Assembly: GCF_001425705.1 (NCBI RefSeq)
Contig: NZ_LMDC01000023.1
Coordinates: 287,079 to 351,078, forward strand
DNA: 64,000 nt
Direction of reading: 5' to 3'
From: Pelomonas sp. Root1217
GTDB taxonomy: Bacteria; Pseudomonadota; Gammaproteobacteria; Burkholderiales; Burkholderiaceae_C
The translations under genes and the position numbers were made by a program. Of the stretch, positions 20,178-29,202 are shown piece after piece; within the stretch, counting starts at the first letter, position 1; every line of letters starts with the position of its first letter. The notes below the pieces were generated by a model, which searched no databases, was not told where the DNA came from, and saw only the letters and a list, made by a program, of their open reading frames with translations.

Positions 20178-22624
20178 GGTTGGAAATCTGAACTCGGTGA
20201 GCGATCGGAGCTCAGCCTTCGGTAACCGGGCACATTGTCCTTCAAGACTTTGAGGGCGTTCGAACCGAGCTGTGACAGGCCGACCAGCTCCAGCTGCAGC
20301 ATCAGCCGCGTGTTGGTTTCGGCGCGACCGGTGGACAGCCGCTCGACGCCCCAGCGCAGCACCCAGCAACCGGCGTCGTACTCGAAGCCCATGACCGAAT
20401 CGGTCAGGCGCCGGTCGCGCAGTGAGTACTGCACGCGGCCGGCGCTGTACCAGGCGCCGCCGCAGGCCTTGCTGTCGGCGCCGCGCGAGGTGACGGGCGT
20501 GCCGTAGATCGGCCACTGCCAGGCGAGTTCAACCTGTTCGCTTTGGCCCCGCGCCAGCCGGTAGGCGACGCTGACGGTCTTGTACGCCCCCGGCGAATAG
20601 CGCGCGCGCAGCACCGAGCGCACTGAACGGTTGGTCTCGGGGTTGAACTCCAGCGTGCCGTCGGCCCACCACTTCTCGTCCAGGTGGGCGGCGGCGGCCA
20701 GCAGCAGATCGGAGAAGCGCTGCGTGACGGGCTGACCGTCGGGCGTGATCTTCTGATCGCGGAACAGAAAGCGCTGCACCGCGCCCAGACGCAGGATCTC
20801 CTCGCCCGTGTTGGTGCCGATCCAGCGGCTGGTCACGCCCGCGCTCAATGCATGCAGGTCCGACACCCGGTCCACGCCCGAGAAGGGGTTGTCGGTGTAG
20901 ATGGAGTCGAAGTTGAAGTCCTTGGCCGCAGCGTCGAAGTTGGGCAGGTTGGCCTGGTCGCGGAAGGGCGTGTTGACGTACAACAGCCGCGGCTCAAGGC
21001 TTTGGCGGTAGTCGCGGCCGAACAGCGTCGTGTCGCGCTCGAAGACCCAGCCGTGGTCGATGCTCAACGTCGGAACGATGCGGCCCATGCGCCGACGGCC
21101 GTCGGGCTGGGGCCGGTCGAGGTCGTAGGCAGCCGCATTGAAGGAAGCCCGCGGGATGAACCACCAGGCCTCGCCACCCAGCGGCGCGCTGATGTGGCCG
21201 AGCGCATGCACGCGTTGGCCGCCACGCGCCTGGCCGGCCAGGGCCGAGCCCGGCAGGTCGAAACGGTTGTATTCCAGCTCCAGCCCGCCCTCCAGCCTTG
21301 CCTTGCGGCCCCAGGGGCGGAAGCTGTCCAGCACCGCCTCGTCGGCCGACGTCGTCACGCGCACACCGATCTGCGGGCTGCGCTGGAAAGGTGAATCGAA
21401 CTGCGAGGGAACGTCGGTGCCCTGCAGCGCCTGCCAGCGCTGCACGCGGGCATAGGTGTCGATGACGCCCCAGGACAGCTCGCGCTGGCGGTTCAGCGTG
21501 AAGTCATTGGCCAGCAGGCGCGGCGTCTGGCTCTCGACGCGGCGCGACATGTCCTTCCAGTAATCGTCATCGGACACGCGCTCGCTCTTGAGCCGGTAGC
21601 GCCAGTCGCCAAAGACATGGCCGTCGTTGTTGAGCTTGAGGCTCCAGCGCGAACGGCCGAAGACGCGGTCACCGGGCAGCAGGTCGACGTTGATGCGGCC
21701 GGCATGGCCAGGCTCGAGGTAGCGGAACTCGCTGTCCAGGCCCACGCCGCGCTTGCTCATGATGAAGGGCGTGAAGGTCGCATCGCGCTGCGGCGCGATG
21801 TTCCAGTAGTAGGGCACGCCGAACTCAAGGCCGCTGCGGTTGTCCAGGAACAGGTTGGGCGGCAGCCAGCCGGACTTGCGCGCCGAGCTGAGCGGGAAGC
21901 TCAGGGAGGGCGCCGCCAGCAGCGGCATGCCGAGGAAACGCAGCACGGCGCCGTCGGCCTGGCCCTCGTTGGCGGCCAGGTCCATGCGCAGCTGCTTGGC
22001 GGTGATCTGCCAGGCCGGCTCCTGGTTCTCCACCGCGGGGCAGCTGGTGTAGCTGCCCTCGGTAGCGCTCATGTGCTCGCTGTCCTGGAACTTCAGCACC
22101 TTGGCCTTGCCGGCGCCGCCCGTGGCCGCGAGGAAGAAGCGGGGCGTCAGGAACTCGCCCTCGAACCGGCTCACATAGAGCTGCAGCAGCGGGCCTGAGA
22201 AGACATTGCCGTTGTGGTTGATGCGCACCTGGCCTTCGGCCCGGGCCAGGTCGTCCACGACGCTGTAGTCCAGCTTGTCGGCGTTCAGCACCAGCTCGCC
22301 GTAGCGCAGCTCGACGTCGCCCAGGCCCTCGGCCTTCTGGTCCAGCTGGGCCGAGACCTTGTTGGCACTGATGACCAGGGCCGGCTTGGCACCGCTCTTG
22401 GACACCGGCCCGAGCACGCGGCTGCCGCGCAGCGGCAGGCCCTCTGCGGGGTCGGCCTGCTGGGCAGACACCTGCCCCCAGGCGCACAGGGCCAGGGCAA
22501 TGAGGAGGGTCAGCGGAGCTTGGGAGGGGGATCGGGTCGAGCGCGGCACGGGCGGCGAGAGCGGCAAAAGCTCGGTGTCGGTGAGGATGCCGGGGCCGGC
22601 GGTTCTTAGAATTTGATTATCCAC
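20174..22624 (-). CDS. lptD: LPS-assembly outer-membrane protein LptD
   Basis: LptD is the beta-barrel that, with LptE, delivers lipopolysaccharide to the outer leaflet. The 816-residue protein has a hydrophobic signal segment near residues 38-55 (LTLLIALALCAWGQVSAQ). An OstA/LptA-like jellyroll domain follows (about 80-240), then the barrel. Two cysteines lie near the end of the barrel region, consistent with family disulfides. The start is uncertain: GTG 22624 leaves a 37-residue lead before the hydrophobic core. An internal GTG near MPRSTRSPSQAP would give a more usual signal peptide. Only 14 bp separate it from the divergent gene. Confidence 0.94.
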   Translation of the reverse strand: MDNQILRTAGPGILTDTELLPLSPPVPRSTRSPSQAPLTLLIALALCAWGQVSAQQADPAEGLPLRGSRVLGPVSKSGAKPALVISANKVSAQLDQKAEGLGDVELRYGELVLNADKLDYSVVDDLARAEGQVRINHNGNVFSGPLLQLYVSRFEGEFLTPRFFLAATGGAGKAKVLKFQDSEHMSATEGSYTSCPAVENQEPAWQITAKQLRMDLAANEGQADGAVLRFLGMPLLAAPSLSFPLSSARKSGWLPPNLFLDNRSGLEFGVPYYWNIAPQRDATFTPFIMSKRGVGLDSEFRYLEPGHAGRINVDLLPGDRVFGRSRWSLKLNNDGHVFGDWRYRLKSERVSDDDYWKDMSRRVESQTPRLLANDFTLNRQRELSWGVIDTYARVQRWQALQGTDVPSQFDSPFQRSPQIGVRVTTSADEAVLDSFRPWGRKARLEGGLELEYNRFDLPGSALAGQARGGQRVHALGHISAPLGGEAWWFIPRASFNAAAYDLDRPQPDGRRRMGRIVPTLSIDHGWVFERDTTLFGRDYRQSLEPRLLYVNTPFRDQANLPNFDAAAKDFNFDSIYTDNPFSGVDRVSDLHALSAGVTSRWIGTNTGEEILRLGAVQRFLFRDQKITPDGQPVTQRFSDLLLAAAAHLDEKWWADGTLEFNPETNRSVRSVLRARYSPGAYKTVSVAYRLARGQSEQVELAWQWPIYGTPVTSRGADSKACGGAWYSAGRVQYSLRDRRLTDSVMGFEYDAGCWVLRWGVERLSTGRAETNTRLMLQLELVGLSQLGSNALKVLKDNVPGYRRLSSDRSPSSDFQP

Positions 22625-22638
22625 GAGGGCCTCCCGCC

Positions 22639-23193
22639 ATGACTTCCGCCCCGACCTCGGCCCTGATCGCCGATCTTCTTGCCCACCCTGCCGACGCCGA
22701 CCGCCTGGTGCGCGCCGCGTGCGCCGAGTTGCGCGCCGACGCCGTCGCGCCTGTTCCGCCCGAAGTCAGCGCCCTGCGCGCCGGCCTGGCCCGCATTGCT
22801 GATACCGGTCTGGACGGCGTGCTGCACCGCCTCGTCGCCGATGTGCCACAGGGCTGCGTGACGGAGCGCCTCGCCGCACTGTTGCGCCCGCCCGAACTGG
22901 CCTGGGACGAAGCCCAGGAGATCGACTGGGCCGCGCGACATTGGCAGGAATGCCGCGCCGAAGGTCAGCTGGACGAGGAACTGGCGGCCGACTTCGGCGA
23001 GTATTGGCGGCGCCTGGAATGGAGCGCGCTGCGCCAGCACCTGGTGCTGCTCGGCCAGGGCCATCCTGAAGAACGCCGGCTGCTGGCCCATGTCGCCAAG
23101 ACCTCCAGCCGCTACGTCGCCTTCGGGCCGCTAAAGCGCGCACTGGAAGCGCAGCACCCGGAATTCTTCGAACTGGGCTTCAGTCTCAGGTGA
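22639..23193 (+). pseudogene. C-terminal remnant of an AmgK-like sugar/aminoglycoside-type kinase
   Basis: The open frame encodes 184 residues. From about residue 80 onward it resembles the C-terminal lobe of AmgK, the N-acetylmuramate/N-acetylglucosamine kinase often encoded divergently from lptD: WDEAQEIDWAARHWQE, ADFGEYWRRLEWSALRQHL, then SSRYVAFGPLKRALE. The kinase core is absent, with no P-loop-like region, no catalytic HGDxxxxN segment and no DxD. The first 75 residues are not recognisable as the AmgK N-lobe. A murU gene, the usual partner, is also absent. It could be a decaying gene or a repurposed small protein. The homology is by eye, so confidence is moderate. Confidence 0.55.
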
Positions 23194-24141
23194 TCACGGG
23201 CAGGTCGCGCAGCCCGCAGCGACCAGCCAGGGATCCTTGTCCTCGCCGCCGAAGATCTGCAGCAAAAAGTCCAGGAAGGCGCGCGTGCGCGCCGGCACGT
23301 ATTTGCGCGTCGGCATGCCGGCCCACAGCGTCGTGCCGAACAGGCGCCACTGCGGCATGACGCGCTCCAGCGCCTGCTCCAGCAGCGCGTCCTCGACCAT
23401 GAAGCTCGGCAGCCCCGCCACGCCAAGGCCGTGCAGGGCGGCGGCGTAGTTGGTGTCCATGTGCGTCGTCGACAGTGCGGCGCGCGACGGCACGATGGGC
23501 AAGGTGATCTCCTCGGTACCGTCGCCGCGCTGCAGCGTCAGGCCGCGCATCAGCGAAGGCGTGGGCGGCAGCAGCGCGTCGTGCAGCTTCAGGTCGTGGG
23601 GATGCTGGGGGCGGCCGCGCTGATCCAGGTAGTCGGGCGAGGCGCACATGATGAATTCACTGCGTGCCAGGCGACGCGCGATGAAATCACCGTCCAGCGT
23701 CTCGCGCGACAGGAAGATGGTCAGGTCATAGGCATCGTCCACGGTGTCGACGGGGCCGGGCGACGTGATCTCCAGCGTCACCAGCGGGTACTCGCGATGG
23801 AACTTGGGCAGGTGCTTGGCGAGCTGATGCACCGCGATGGCCGGCGGGCACAGGATGCGCAGCAGGCCGCGCACCTCTTGCGTGGCCGACGCCGCCAGCG
23901 CCGCCGCCTCGTCGACGTCAGCCAGGATGCGCCGCGCCCGTTCCAGGTAGGCCTCACCGATCTCGGTCAGCGACAGCCGCCGCGTCGTGCGGTTCAGCAG
24001 TCGCGTGCCGAGATGCTCCTCCAGCTCGGCCACCAGCCGCGTGACGACGGCCGGTGCCAGATCCAGCGCTCGTGCGGCGGCGGCGAAACTGCCCTCGTCG
24101 ATGACGCGGACGAAAACCTTGATGGCGCGGAGTTGGTCCAT
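23194..24141 (-). CDS. LysR-family transcriptional regulator
   Basis: This is a DNA-binding regulator with an N-terminal winged helix (about 1-60: IKVFVRVIDEGSFAAAARAL, VTRLVAELEEHLGTRLLNRTTR) and a C-terminal substrate-binding domain. The length is 315 residues from ATG 24141; a longer frame upstream is not LysR-like. The substrate pocket identity cannot be read from sequence. The stop abuts that of the upstream convergent remnant with no gap. No divergent enzyme gene adjoins the start: a 160-bp palindromic element lies between it and the M20 peptidase, so its targets are unclear. Confidence 0.92.
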   Translation of the reverse strand: MDQLRAIKVFVRVIDEGSFAAAARALDLAPAVVTRLVAELEEHLGTRLLNRTTRRLSLTEIGEAYLERARRILADVDEAAALAASATQEVRGLLRILCPPAIAVHQLAKHLPKFHREYPLVTLEITSPGPVDTVDDAYDLTIFLSRETLDGDFIARRLARSEFIMCASPDYLDQRGRPQHPHDLKLHDALLPPTPSLMRGLTLQRGDGTEEITLPIVPSRAALSTTHMDTNYAAALHGLGVAGLPSFMVEDALLEQALERVMPQWRLFGTTLWAGMPTRKYVPARTRAFLDFLLQIFGGEDKDPWLVAAGCATCP

Positions 24142-24151
24142 CAGAAGCTGC

Positions 24152-24294
24152 GAATGGACCCCGCGCGGCCGAGCGGGCCGTCGCAGCGTCGCCAATCAAG
24201 GCGCAAAGCACAGCCGTAGCTGGGGCTACGGCGAGCATTTGCAACGCCGAGTGGCGGCGTTGCGGCGGGATGAGCGGGCGTGCGGGGTTCGTTC
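24152..24294. repeat. MITE-like element with imperfect terminal inverted repeats
   Basis: The ends GAATGGACCCCGCGCGGCC (24152-24170) and, reading inward from the right, GAACGAACCCCGCACGCCC are imperfect inverted repeats about 25 bp long. Inside are two hairpins: GCCGTAG/CTACGGC (24213-24231) and GCAACGCC/GGCGTTGC (24241-24263). No coding sequence is present. The structure is that of a small non-autonomous mobile or REP-type element. Confidence 0.65.
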
Positions 24295-24303
24295 ACAGCT
24301 TCT

Positions 24304-25779
24304 CTAGGGATGGGCCGCCATGACCTGGGCCACGGCCGCGGTCAACCGCTTGCCGTAGGGGACATGCAGGAACTCGTTGGGCCCGTGGGCATTGCTCTTG
24401 GGGCCCAGCACGCCGCAGACCATCATCTGCGCCTTGGGGAAGCCCTTTTGCAGCATGCTCATCAGCGGGATGGTGCCGCCCTGGCCGATATAGCCGACCG
24501 GCGCGCCGAAATGCGCCTGGCTGGCGTCGTTCAGGGCCTGGCTGAGCCAGGGCGACAGCTCGGGCGTGTTCCAGCCGGTGGCGCCATAAGCGCCGGCGCG
24601 GCCGTCGGGAGTGAAGGTGACCTTGGCGTTGTAGGGCGCGTTGTCCTCCAGCAGCGCCTTGAGCTTCAGCGCGGCCTCATTGCCGTCCACCAGGGGCGGC
24701 AGGCGCAAAGACAGCTTGAAGGCCGTGTAGGGCCGCAGCACGTTGCCGGCGTTCTTCAGCTCGGGAAAGCCGTCGGCGCCAACGACCGACAGCGTCGGCC
24801 GCCAGGTGCGGTTCAACAGCACCTCGACGGGGTCGGTCGTCACCGGCAGCACCGGGCCGCCGTCCGCGCCGCAGGCCCAGGGCATGCGCTTGTAGACCTC
24901 TTCCTTCAGGATGGCCGCCGTCGCCTTGACCTGGTCCAGGCGGGCGCCGGGGATCTCGCAGTGGAAGCTGTCGGGCAGCAGGCGGCCGGTCTTGCTGTCC
25001 TCCAGCCGGTCCAGCACCTGGCGCAGGATGCGGAAGGACGACGGCACGACACCCGACGCGTCGCCGCTGTGGATGCCTTCGGCCAGCACCTCGACCTTCA
25101 GCACGCCCGACACCATGCCGCGCAGCGAGGTCGTCAGCCAGAGCTGGTCGTAGTTGCCGGCACCGGAGTCCAGGCAGACCACCAGGGACACATTGCCCAG
25201 CCGCGGGCCCAGCAGATCGAGATAGGCCGGCAGGTCGAAGCTGCCGCTCTCCTCGCAGGTTTCGATCAGGCCGACGCAGCGCGGGCGCGGGATGCCCTGC
25301 TTGTCCAGGGCCATGATGGCCGTGAGGGACGCATAGACCGCGTAGCCGTCGTCGGCGCCGCCCCGGCCATAAAGCAGGCCGTTCTCATACTTGGGCGTCC
25401 AGGGCCCGAGGTCGCTGCGCCAGCCGCTGAATTCGGGCTGCTTGTCCAGGTGGCCGTAGACGACGACGGTGTCCTCAGAGCCAGCCTTGGTGGCCGGCAC
25501 CTCGAAGAAGATGACCGGCGTGCGGCCAGGGATGCGCACCACTTCGAGCTTCAGGCCGGCAACCTTCTTGCTCTCGACCCAGGCGGCGGCCTGGGTCAGC
25601 ACCTTCTCGATATGGCCGTTCTTCGCCCAGTCGGCGTCGAACATCGGGCTCTTGGCCGGAATGGCGATGTAATCGGTCAGCGCGGGGACGATTTCCTCGT
25701 CCCAGACGCGGGCGGCAAAGTCACCCAGCGCGGCGGTCTCATCGGCTTGCAGGGGCAGGTGGGGATCACGTGCGTTCAT
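24304..25779 (-). CDS. M20-family metallopeptidase (dipeptidase)
   Basis: This is a cytoplasmic zinc peptidase of the M20 family, probably acting on dipeptides. The 491 residues carry the complete di-metal site. It has YGHLDKQP (first His and Asp, near 109-116), GRGGADDG with the bridging Asp, ETCEESGS with the catalytic Glu pair, LDSGAGN, and a C-terminal HGPNEFL. A lid/dimerisation domain lies in the middle. A Shine-Dalgarno (CAGGAGTACGCC) precedes the ATG. No peptide transporter is nearby, so the natural substrate is unknown. Confidence 0.92.
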   Translation of the reverse strand: MNARDPHLPLQADETAALGDFAARVWDEEIVPALTDYIAIPAKSPMFDADWAKNGHIEKVLTQAAAWVESKKVAGLKLEVVRIPGRTPVIFFEVPATKAGSEDTVVVYGHLDKQPEFSGWRSDLGPWTPKYENGLLYGRGGADDGYAVYASLTAIMALDKQGIPRPRCVGLIETCEESGSFDLPAYLDLLGPRLGNVSLVVCLDSGAGNYDQLWLTTSLRGMVSGVLKVEVLAEGIHSGDASGVVPSSFRILRQVLDRLEDSKTGRLLPDSFHCEIPGARLDQVKATAAILKEEVYKRMPWACGADGGPVLPVTTDPVEVLLNRTWRPTLSVVGADGFPELKNAGNVLRPYTAFKLSLRLPPLVDGNEAALKLKALLEDNAPYNAKVTFTPDGRAGAYGATGWNTPELSPWLSQALNDASQAHFGAPVGYIGQGGTIPLMSMLQKGFPKAQMMVCGVLGPKSNAHGPNEFLHVPYGKRLTAAVAQVMAAHP

Positions 25780-25901
25780 GGCGTACTCCTGGCGCTTGTG
25801 GCGCGACTTACCAGTTTAGGCTTGGCCGCGACAGGCATCACGCCGCCTGGGATAACTACCGGCGGCATTCACGGCGTCAACCGCTTAGGCTCGACGCCAA
25901 G

Positions 25902-27230
25902 ATGCGCTTGTTACTGATTGTTCTGTTTGCACTGCTGACCGGCTGCGCCTCCGGCCCCAAATTCACGGTCGACGACGGCCGCAAGGTCGACGAGACGCTG
26001 CTGGCCGGCATGCGTGCCTATGGCGCTGGCGAACGCTTGATCCGCCCGGCCATCGCCCGCAGCGCGGCGCTGAAGGACAAGGACTGCGACAAGCAGTGGG
26101 AGCTGCCCTTCGCCGTGGCCACCAGCGCCGGCTGGAGCGCGGACGACCGCGTCGCCTGGGTGCGCGCCCTGCAGGTGGACGAGAGGCTGACCGTCATCGC
26201 CGTCACCCAGGATTCGCCGCTGGCCCCGAGCGACCGCATCGTGCGTGTCGGCGGCCACGAGGACATCGACGGCGAGCGGCTGTTGGAAACGCTGGCCGAG
26301 GCGCGCGATGCCGGCAAGCCCTTCAACGTCGGCCTGGCCTCGGGCCGCAATGTCGCCATCAAACCCTTCGAGGTCTGTCGCGGCTACACGCGCTTTGCGC
26401 CGCCCAACACGGCGCAGCTGCAGGACTACCACTGGCTGCTCAGCCTGCACCCGCTGGAGGTGACCCAGGCCGAGCCCACACCCGACGAGGCGCTGTGGAT
26501 GGTGTTGTGGACGCAGGGCCTGTCCGAAGAGGGCGGGGCCCGCATGAAGACCTACCACTACGCGATCAAGATCGCCGGCACCCTCTACAACCTGGCCACA
26601 CTGGCCTCGGGCGTCAAGGCCGCGGCGCTGGCCGCCGACGCCGCGATGAGCGCGGCCAAGAGCGCCGCGGCCAACGTGGCCAGCGAGTTCCTCAAGCAGC
26701 AGCTCATCGAGCAGGGCAAGGCGCTGGCGACGCAGAAGATCCGCGAAGGCCTGGTGGACGCCGCTCAACAGCTGACGCGCCAGCAGGTCATGAACGTGAT
26801 GCAGGCCGCGGCCGCCAACCGCGGCTCGCTGTCGGGCATCTCGCGCATCGCTGCCACCACCTTCGACTATGCCGACGCCTGGGCCTTCACGCGCATGGCG
26901 GCCCTGGGCGCGTCGCCGCTGGCGGGTTTCACGCTGCACCAGAAACTCATCGAGCGCAGCCTGGCCGCCAACGCCTTCCTGTTCGACGCCGACCGCCTGG
27001 CCGCCATCAACAAGGTTGCCGCCGCGCGCGGCTTCGAGGCCGAGGTGGTCGCCATCCTTGGCGGCCTGCGCGCAGACACGCTGCGGGCCGACATCGGCGC
27101 CATGCCGCTAGCCTCGGCACGGGGCAGCTTCAGCTTTGACAACCCCGACGACCCCGGCGCCAGTCGTTTCTCCCGCGGCCTGGTCGACGCCATGCTGGAA
27201 CTGCCCGCCGAGTCGGCCACCAAGAAATGA
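25902..27230 (+). CDS. PDZ-like lipoprotein of unknown function
   Basis: This 442-residue lipoprotein has a signal ending in the lipobox LLTGC (Cys15). Residues about 110-165 look PDZ-like (VTQDSPLAPSDRIVRVGGHEDIDG). A long Ala-rich, probably helical segment follows (about 235-330). Related architectures occur in M48-type metalloproteases, but no HExxH is present, so it is not an active protease of that family. I do not recognise a function. ATG 25902 gives a clean lipoprotein signal. Its stop overlaps the start of the MORN-repeat gene by ATGA, so the two are very likely translated together. Confidence 0.75.
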   Translation: MRLLLIVLFALLTGCASGPKFTVDDGRKVDETLLAGMRAYGAGERLIRPAIARSAALKDKDCDKQWELPFAVATSAGWSADDRVAWVRALQVDERLTVIAVTQDSPLAPSDRIVRVGGHEDIDGERLLETLAEARDAGKPFNVGLASGRNVAIKPFEVCRGYTRFAPPNTAQLQDYHWLLSLHPLEVTQAEPTPDEALWMVLWTQGLSEEGGARMKTYHYAIKIAGTLYNLATLASGVKAAALAADAAMSAAKSAAANVASEFLKQQLIEQGKALATQKIREGLVDAAQQLTRQQVMNVMQAAAANRGSLSGISRIAATTFDYADAWAFTRMAALGASPLAGFTLHQKLIERSLAANAFLFDADRLAAINKVAAARGFEAEVVAILGGLRADTLRADIGAMPLASARGSFSFDNPDDPGASRFSRGLVDAMLELPAESATKK

Positions 27231-28936
27231 AGCTCGCCATCACCTTGCTGCTGCTCACAGCCGCCGCCTGGGCCCAGGCGCAGACGCTCCCCGAGGCCGC
27301 AGCGTCGGCACCCGAGCCCGCAGCTTCCGAGCCCGTCGCCGCGCCGGCCCCACCACCGCCGAGTTGCGCCCAGCTGTCGAGCCGGGCGCTGTCGGCCGAC
27401 CTGCGCGCCGCCACCGCGCAGTCGCAGAACCAACCGCTGGAAACCCTCGTCAAGCTCTACGACGAGGCCGTTGCGCAGTGGGGTGGAGCCCTGGCCAGCT
27501 GCGACGGTCGTGCTCGCGAGCGCGCCCAGCGCAACCTGGCCGACAGCCAGAAGACCCGCGAAGCCCTGGCCGAGAAGCTGCAGGCCGGCAGCCAGTGCGA
27601 GAACGCCCACCGCGACGCCACATCCCTGCAGGACCTGGCCCGCGCGGCCTTTGGCGAGCGCCGCTTTGGCGACGCCGCCAGCCTCTACCGCAAAGCCGAG
27701 GGCATGTGGGAGCTGGCCGCCGAGCAGTGCAACGGCAGCCAGCAGCAGACCGCCCAGCGCCGCCGCGAGCAAAGCGAGATCGACGGTCACAACGCCGAGT
27801 TCTGCGCGCCACCGTTTGAGCGCGCCCGCGAGTTCTCCAGCAAGCTGCGCAACACCGGCGCGGCGCTGCCGTTGGCCGACCGCCAGACGCAAAGCCAGAT
27901 CGGCGAGACGCTGTGGCGCGACACCGCCAAGCTCTGCAAGGGCAGCGCCCAGGAGCTGGCGACGAACAACGCCCAGGCCCTGGCCCGCGAGCGCGGCACG
28001 CCCTGGGTGGCGACACCGCTGCCCGGCGCGCCGGCGCCGGTGGTTGCCGCAGCGCCCAAACCGGCGGCCGCGACGGCGACACCCGTCACCCACAAGGCCG
28101 GCGCCAGCGCGCCACCGCCGGCCACTGTTGCGCTGCACCAGGCAGCCGCCGCACCGATCTCGCCCCTTGCCCAGGCTGCGGCAGCGCCGGTGCCGGTGGC
28201 CGAACCCAGGCTCTTCGATCGCATGGCGGGTGACACGCGCTACGTGGGCCAGTTCGTACGCAACGACGATGACACCGTCACCGGCACGGGCCGCGTCGAG
28301 TGGAAGAACGGCGACGTCTACGAAGGCCCGCTGCTGCGCAGCCAGCGCCAGGGCGTCGGCGAGATCCGCTGGGCCGCCGGCCAGCGCTACAAGGGCGATT
28401 GGGTGGCCGACCGTGCCACCGGCCGTGGCGCCATGCACTTTGCCAACGGCAACCACTATGAAGGCACGCTGGTGGACGGCCAGCCAGAGGGCGAAGGCAA
28501 GCTGACCTATGCCTCGGGCGACGTCTACAGCGGTCAGATCCGCCAGGGGCTGCCGCATGGCCGCGGCAGCTATGTCTGGATGAGCGGCCAGCGCTACGAG
28601 GGCGAATGGGTCAACGACAAGCCACAGGGCCAGGGCAAGATGCGCTTCAGCAACGGCAACCAGTACCAAGGCCAGATGGCCGCCGGCCTGCCCCAGGGGC
28701 GCGGCCGCATGATCTTCCCTGGCGGCGACGTCTACGAGGGCGAGTTCGACGCCGGCAAGGCCCACGGTCAGGGCAAATACGCCTGGCGCAGCGGCGAGCG
28801 CTACGAAGGCGCCTGGGCGCGCGGCCTCAAGCATGGCCAGGGCACCTTCCACTGGCCCAGCGGCGATCGCTGGGAAGGTGTGTTCAAGGACGACGAGCGC
28901 ACGGACGAGGGCTTCATCGTGCGCAAAGGCAGCTGA
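27227..28936 (+). CDS. Secreted MORN-repeat protein
   Basis: This 569-residue exported protein has a signal peptide (MKLAITLLLLTAAAWAQAQ). A Pro/Ala linker, a helical region (about 45-260) and a low-complexity Ala/Pro stretch come next. Residues about 338-569 form nine to ten MORN repeats with a 23-residue period. Examples are HYEGTLVDGQPEGEGKLTY and RYEGEWVNDKPQGQGKMRF. MORN arrays form elongated beta-sheets used as scaffolds or lipid/protein binders. The molecular role here is unknown. It is coupled to the upstream lipoprotein gene, implying an envelope-associated pair. Confidence 0.88.
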   Translation: MKLAITLLLLTAAAWAQAQTLPEAAASAPEPAASEPVAAPAPPPPSCAQLSSRALSADLRAATAQSQNQPLETLVKLYDEAVAQWGGALASCDGRARERAQRNLADSQKTREALAEKLQAGSQCENAHRDATSLQDLARAAFGERRFGDAASLYRKAEGMWELAAEQCNGSQQQTAQRRREQSEIDGHNAEFCAPPFERAREFSSKLRNTGAALPLADRQTQSQIGETLWRDTAKLCKGSAQELATNNAQALARERGTPWVATPLPGAPAPVVAAAPKPAAATATPVTHKAGASAPPPATVALHQAAAAPISPLAQAAAAPVPVAEPRLFDRMAGDTRYVGQFVRNDDDTVTGTGRVEWKNGDVYEGPLLRSQRQGVGEIRWAAGQRYKGDWVADRATGRGAMHFANGNHYEGTLVDGQPEGEGKLTYASGDVYSGQIRQGLPHGRGSYVWMSGQRYEGEWVNDKPQGQGKMRFSNGNQYQGQMAAGLPQGRGRMIFPGGDVYEGEFDAGKAHGQGKYAWRSGERYEGAWARGLKHGQGTFHWPSGDRWEGVFKDDERTDEGFIVRKGS

Positions 28937-29002
28937 CGTTCAGGCCCGCGACGGCCAGCTCCGCTACGCTCGCCGCATCAGCTTTTCTTTTGGAGATCCA
29001 CG

Positions 29003-29191
29003 ATGAAGACCCTGCTCACCGCCGTCGTCACCGCCCTCGCCATCGCTGCCCCGGCGGCCGAGGCACGCGTGGCCCAGCACCACAAGACCAGCCAGGCCAG
29101 CAGCGGCATCCATGCCAAGACCGCCGCCAAGAAGACGACCAAGGCCAAGCACAAAAAGGCGGCCAGGAAGGGCCACAAGAAATCGGCCTGA
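29003..29191 (+). CDS. Small secreted Lys/His-rich protein
   Basis: The 62-residue product has a signal peptide (MKTLLTAVVTALAIAAPAAEA). The mature part of about 40 residues is dominated by Lys, His, Ala and Thr (HKTSQASSG, KKTTKAKHKKAARKGHKK), so it is strongly basic. A good ribosome site (TTGGAG) lies about 8 bp before the ATG. Similar short Lys/Ala-rich exported peptides are common in proteobacteria without known function. Possible roles include binding nucleic acid, acidic polymers or metals, but none can be shown. It follows the MORN gene by 66 bp. Confidence 0.7.
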   Translation: MKTLLTAVVTALAIAAPAAEARVAQHHKTSQASSGIHAKTAAKKTTKAKHKKAARKGHKKSA

Positions 29192-29202
29192 GCTGCTGAA
29201 AC

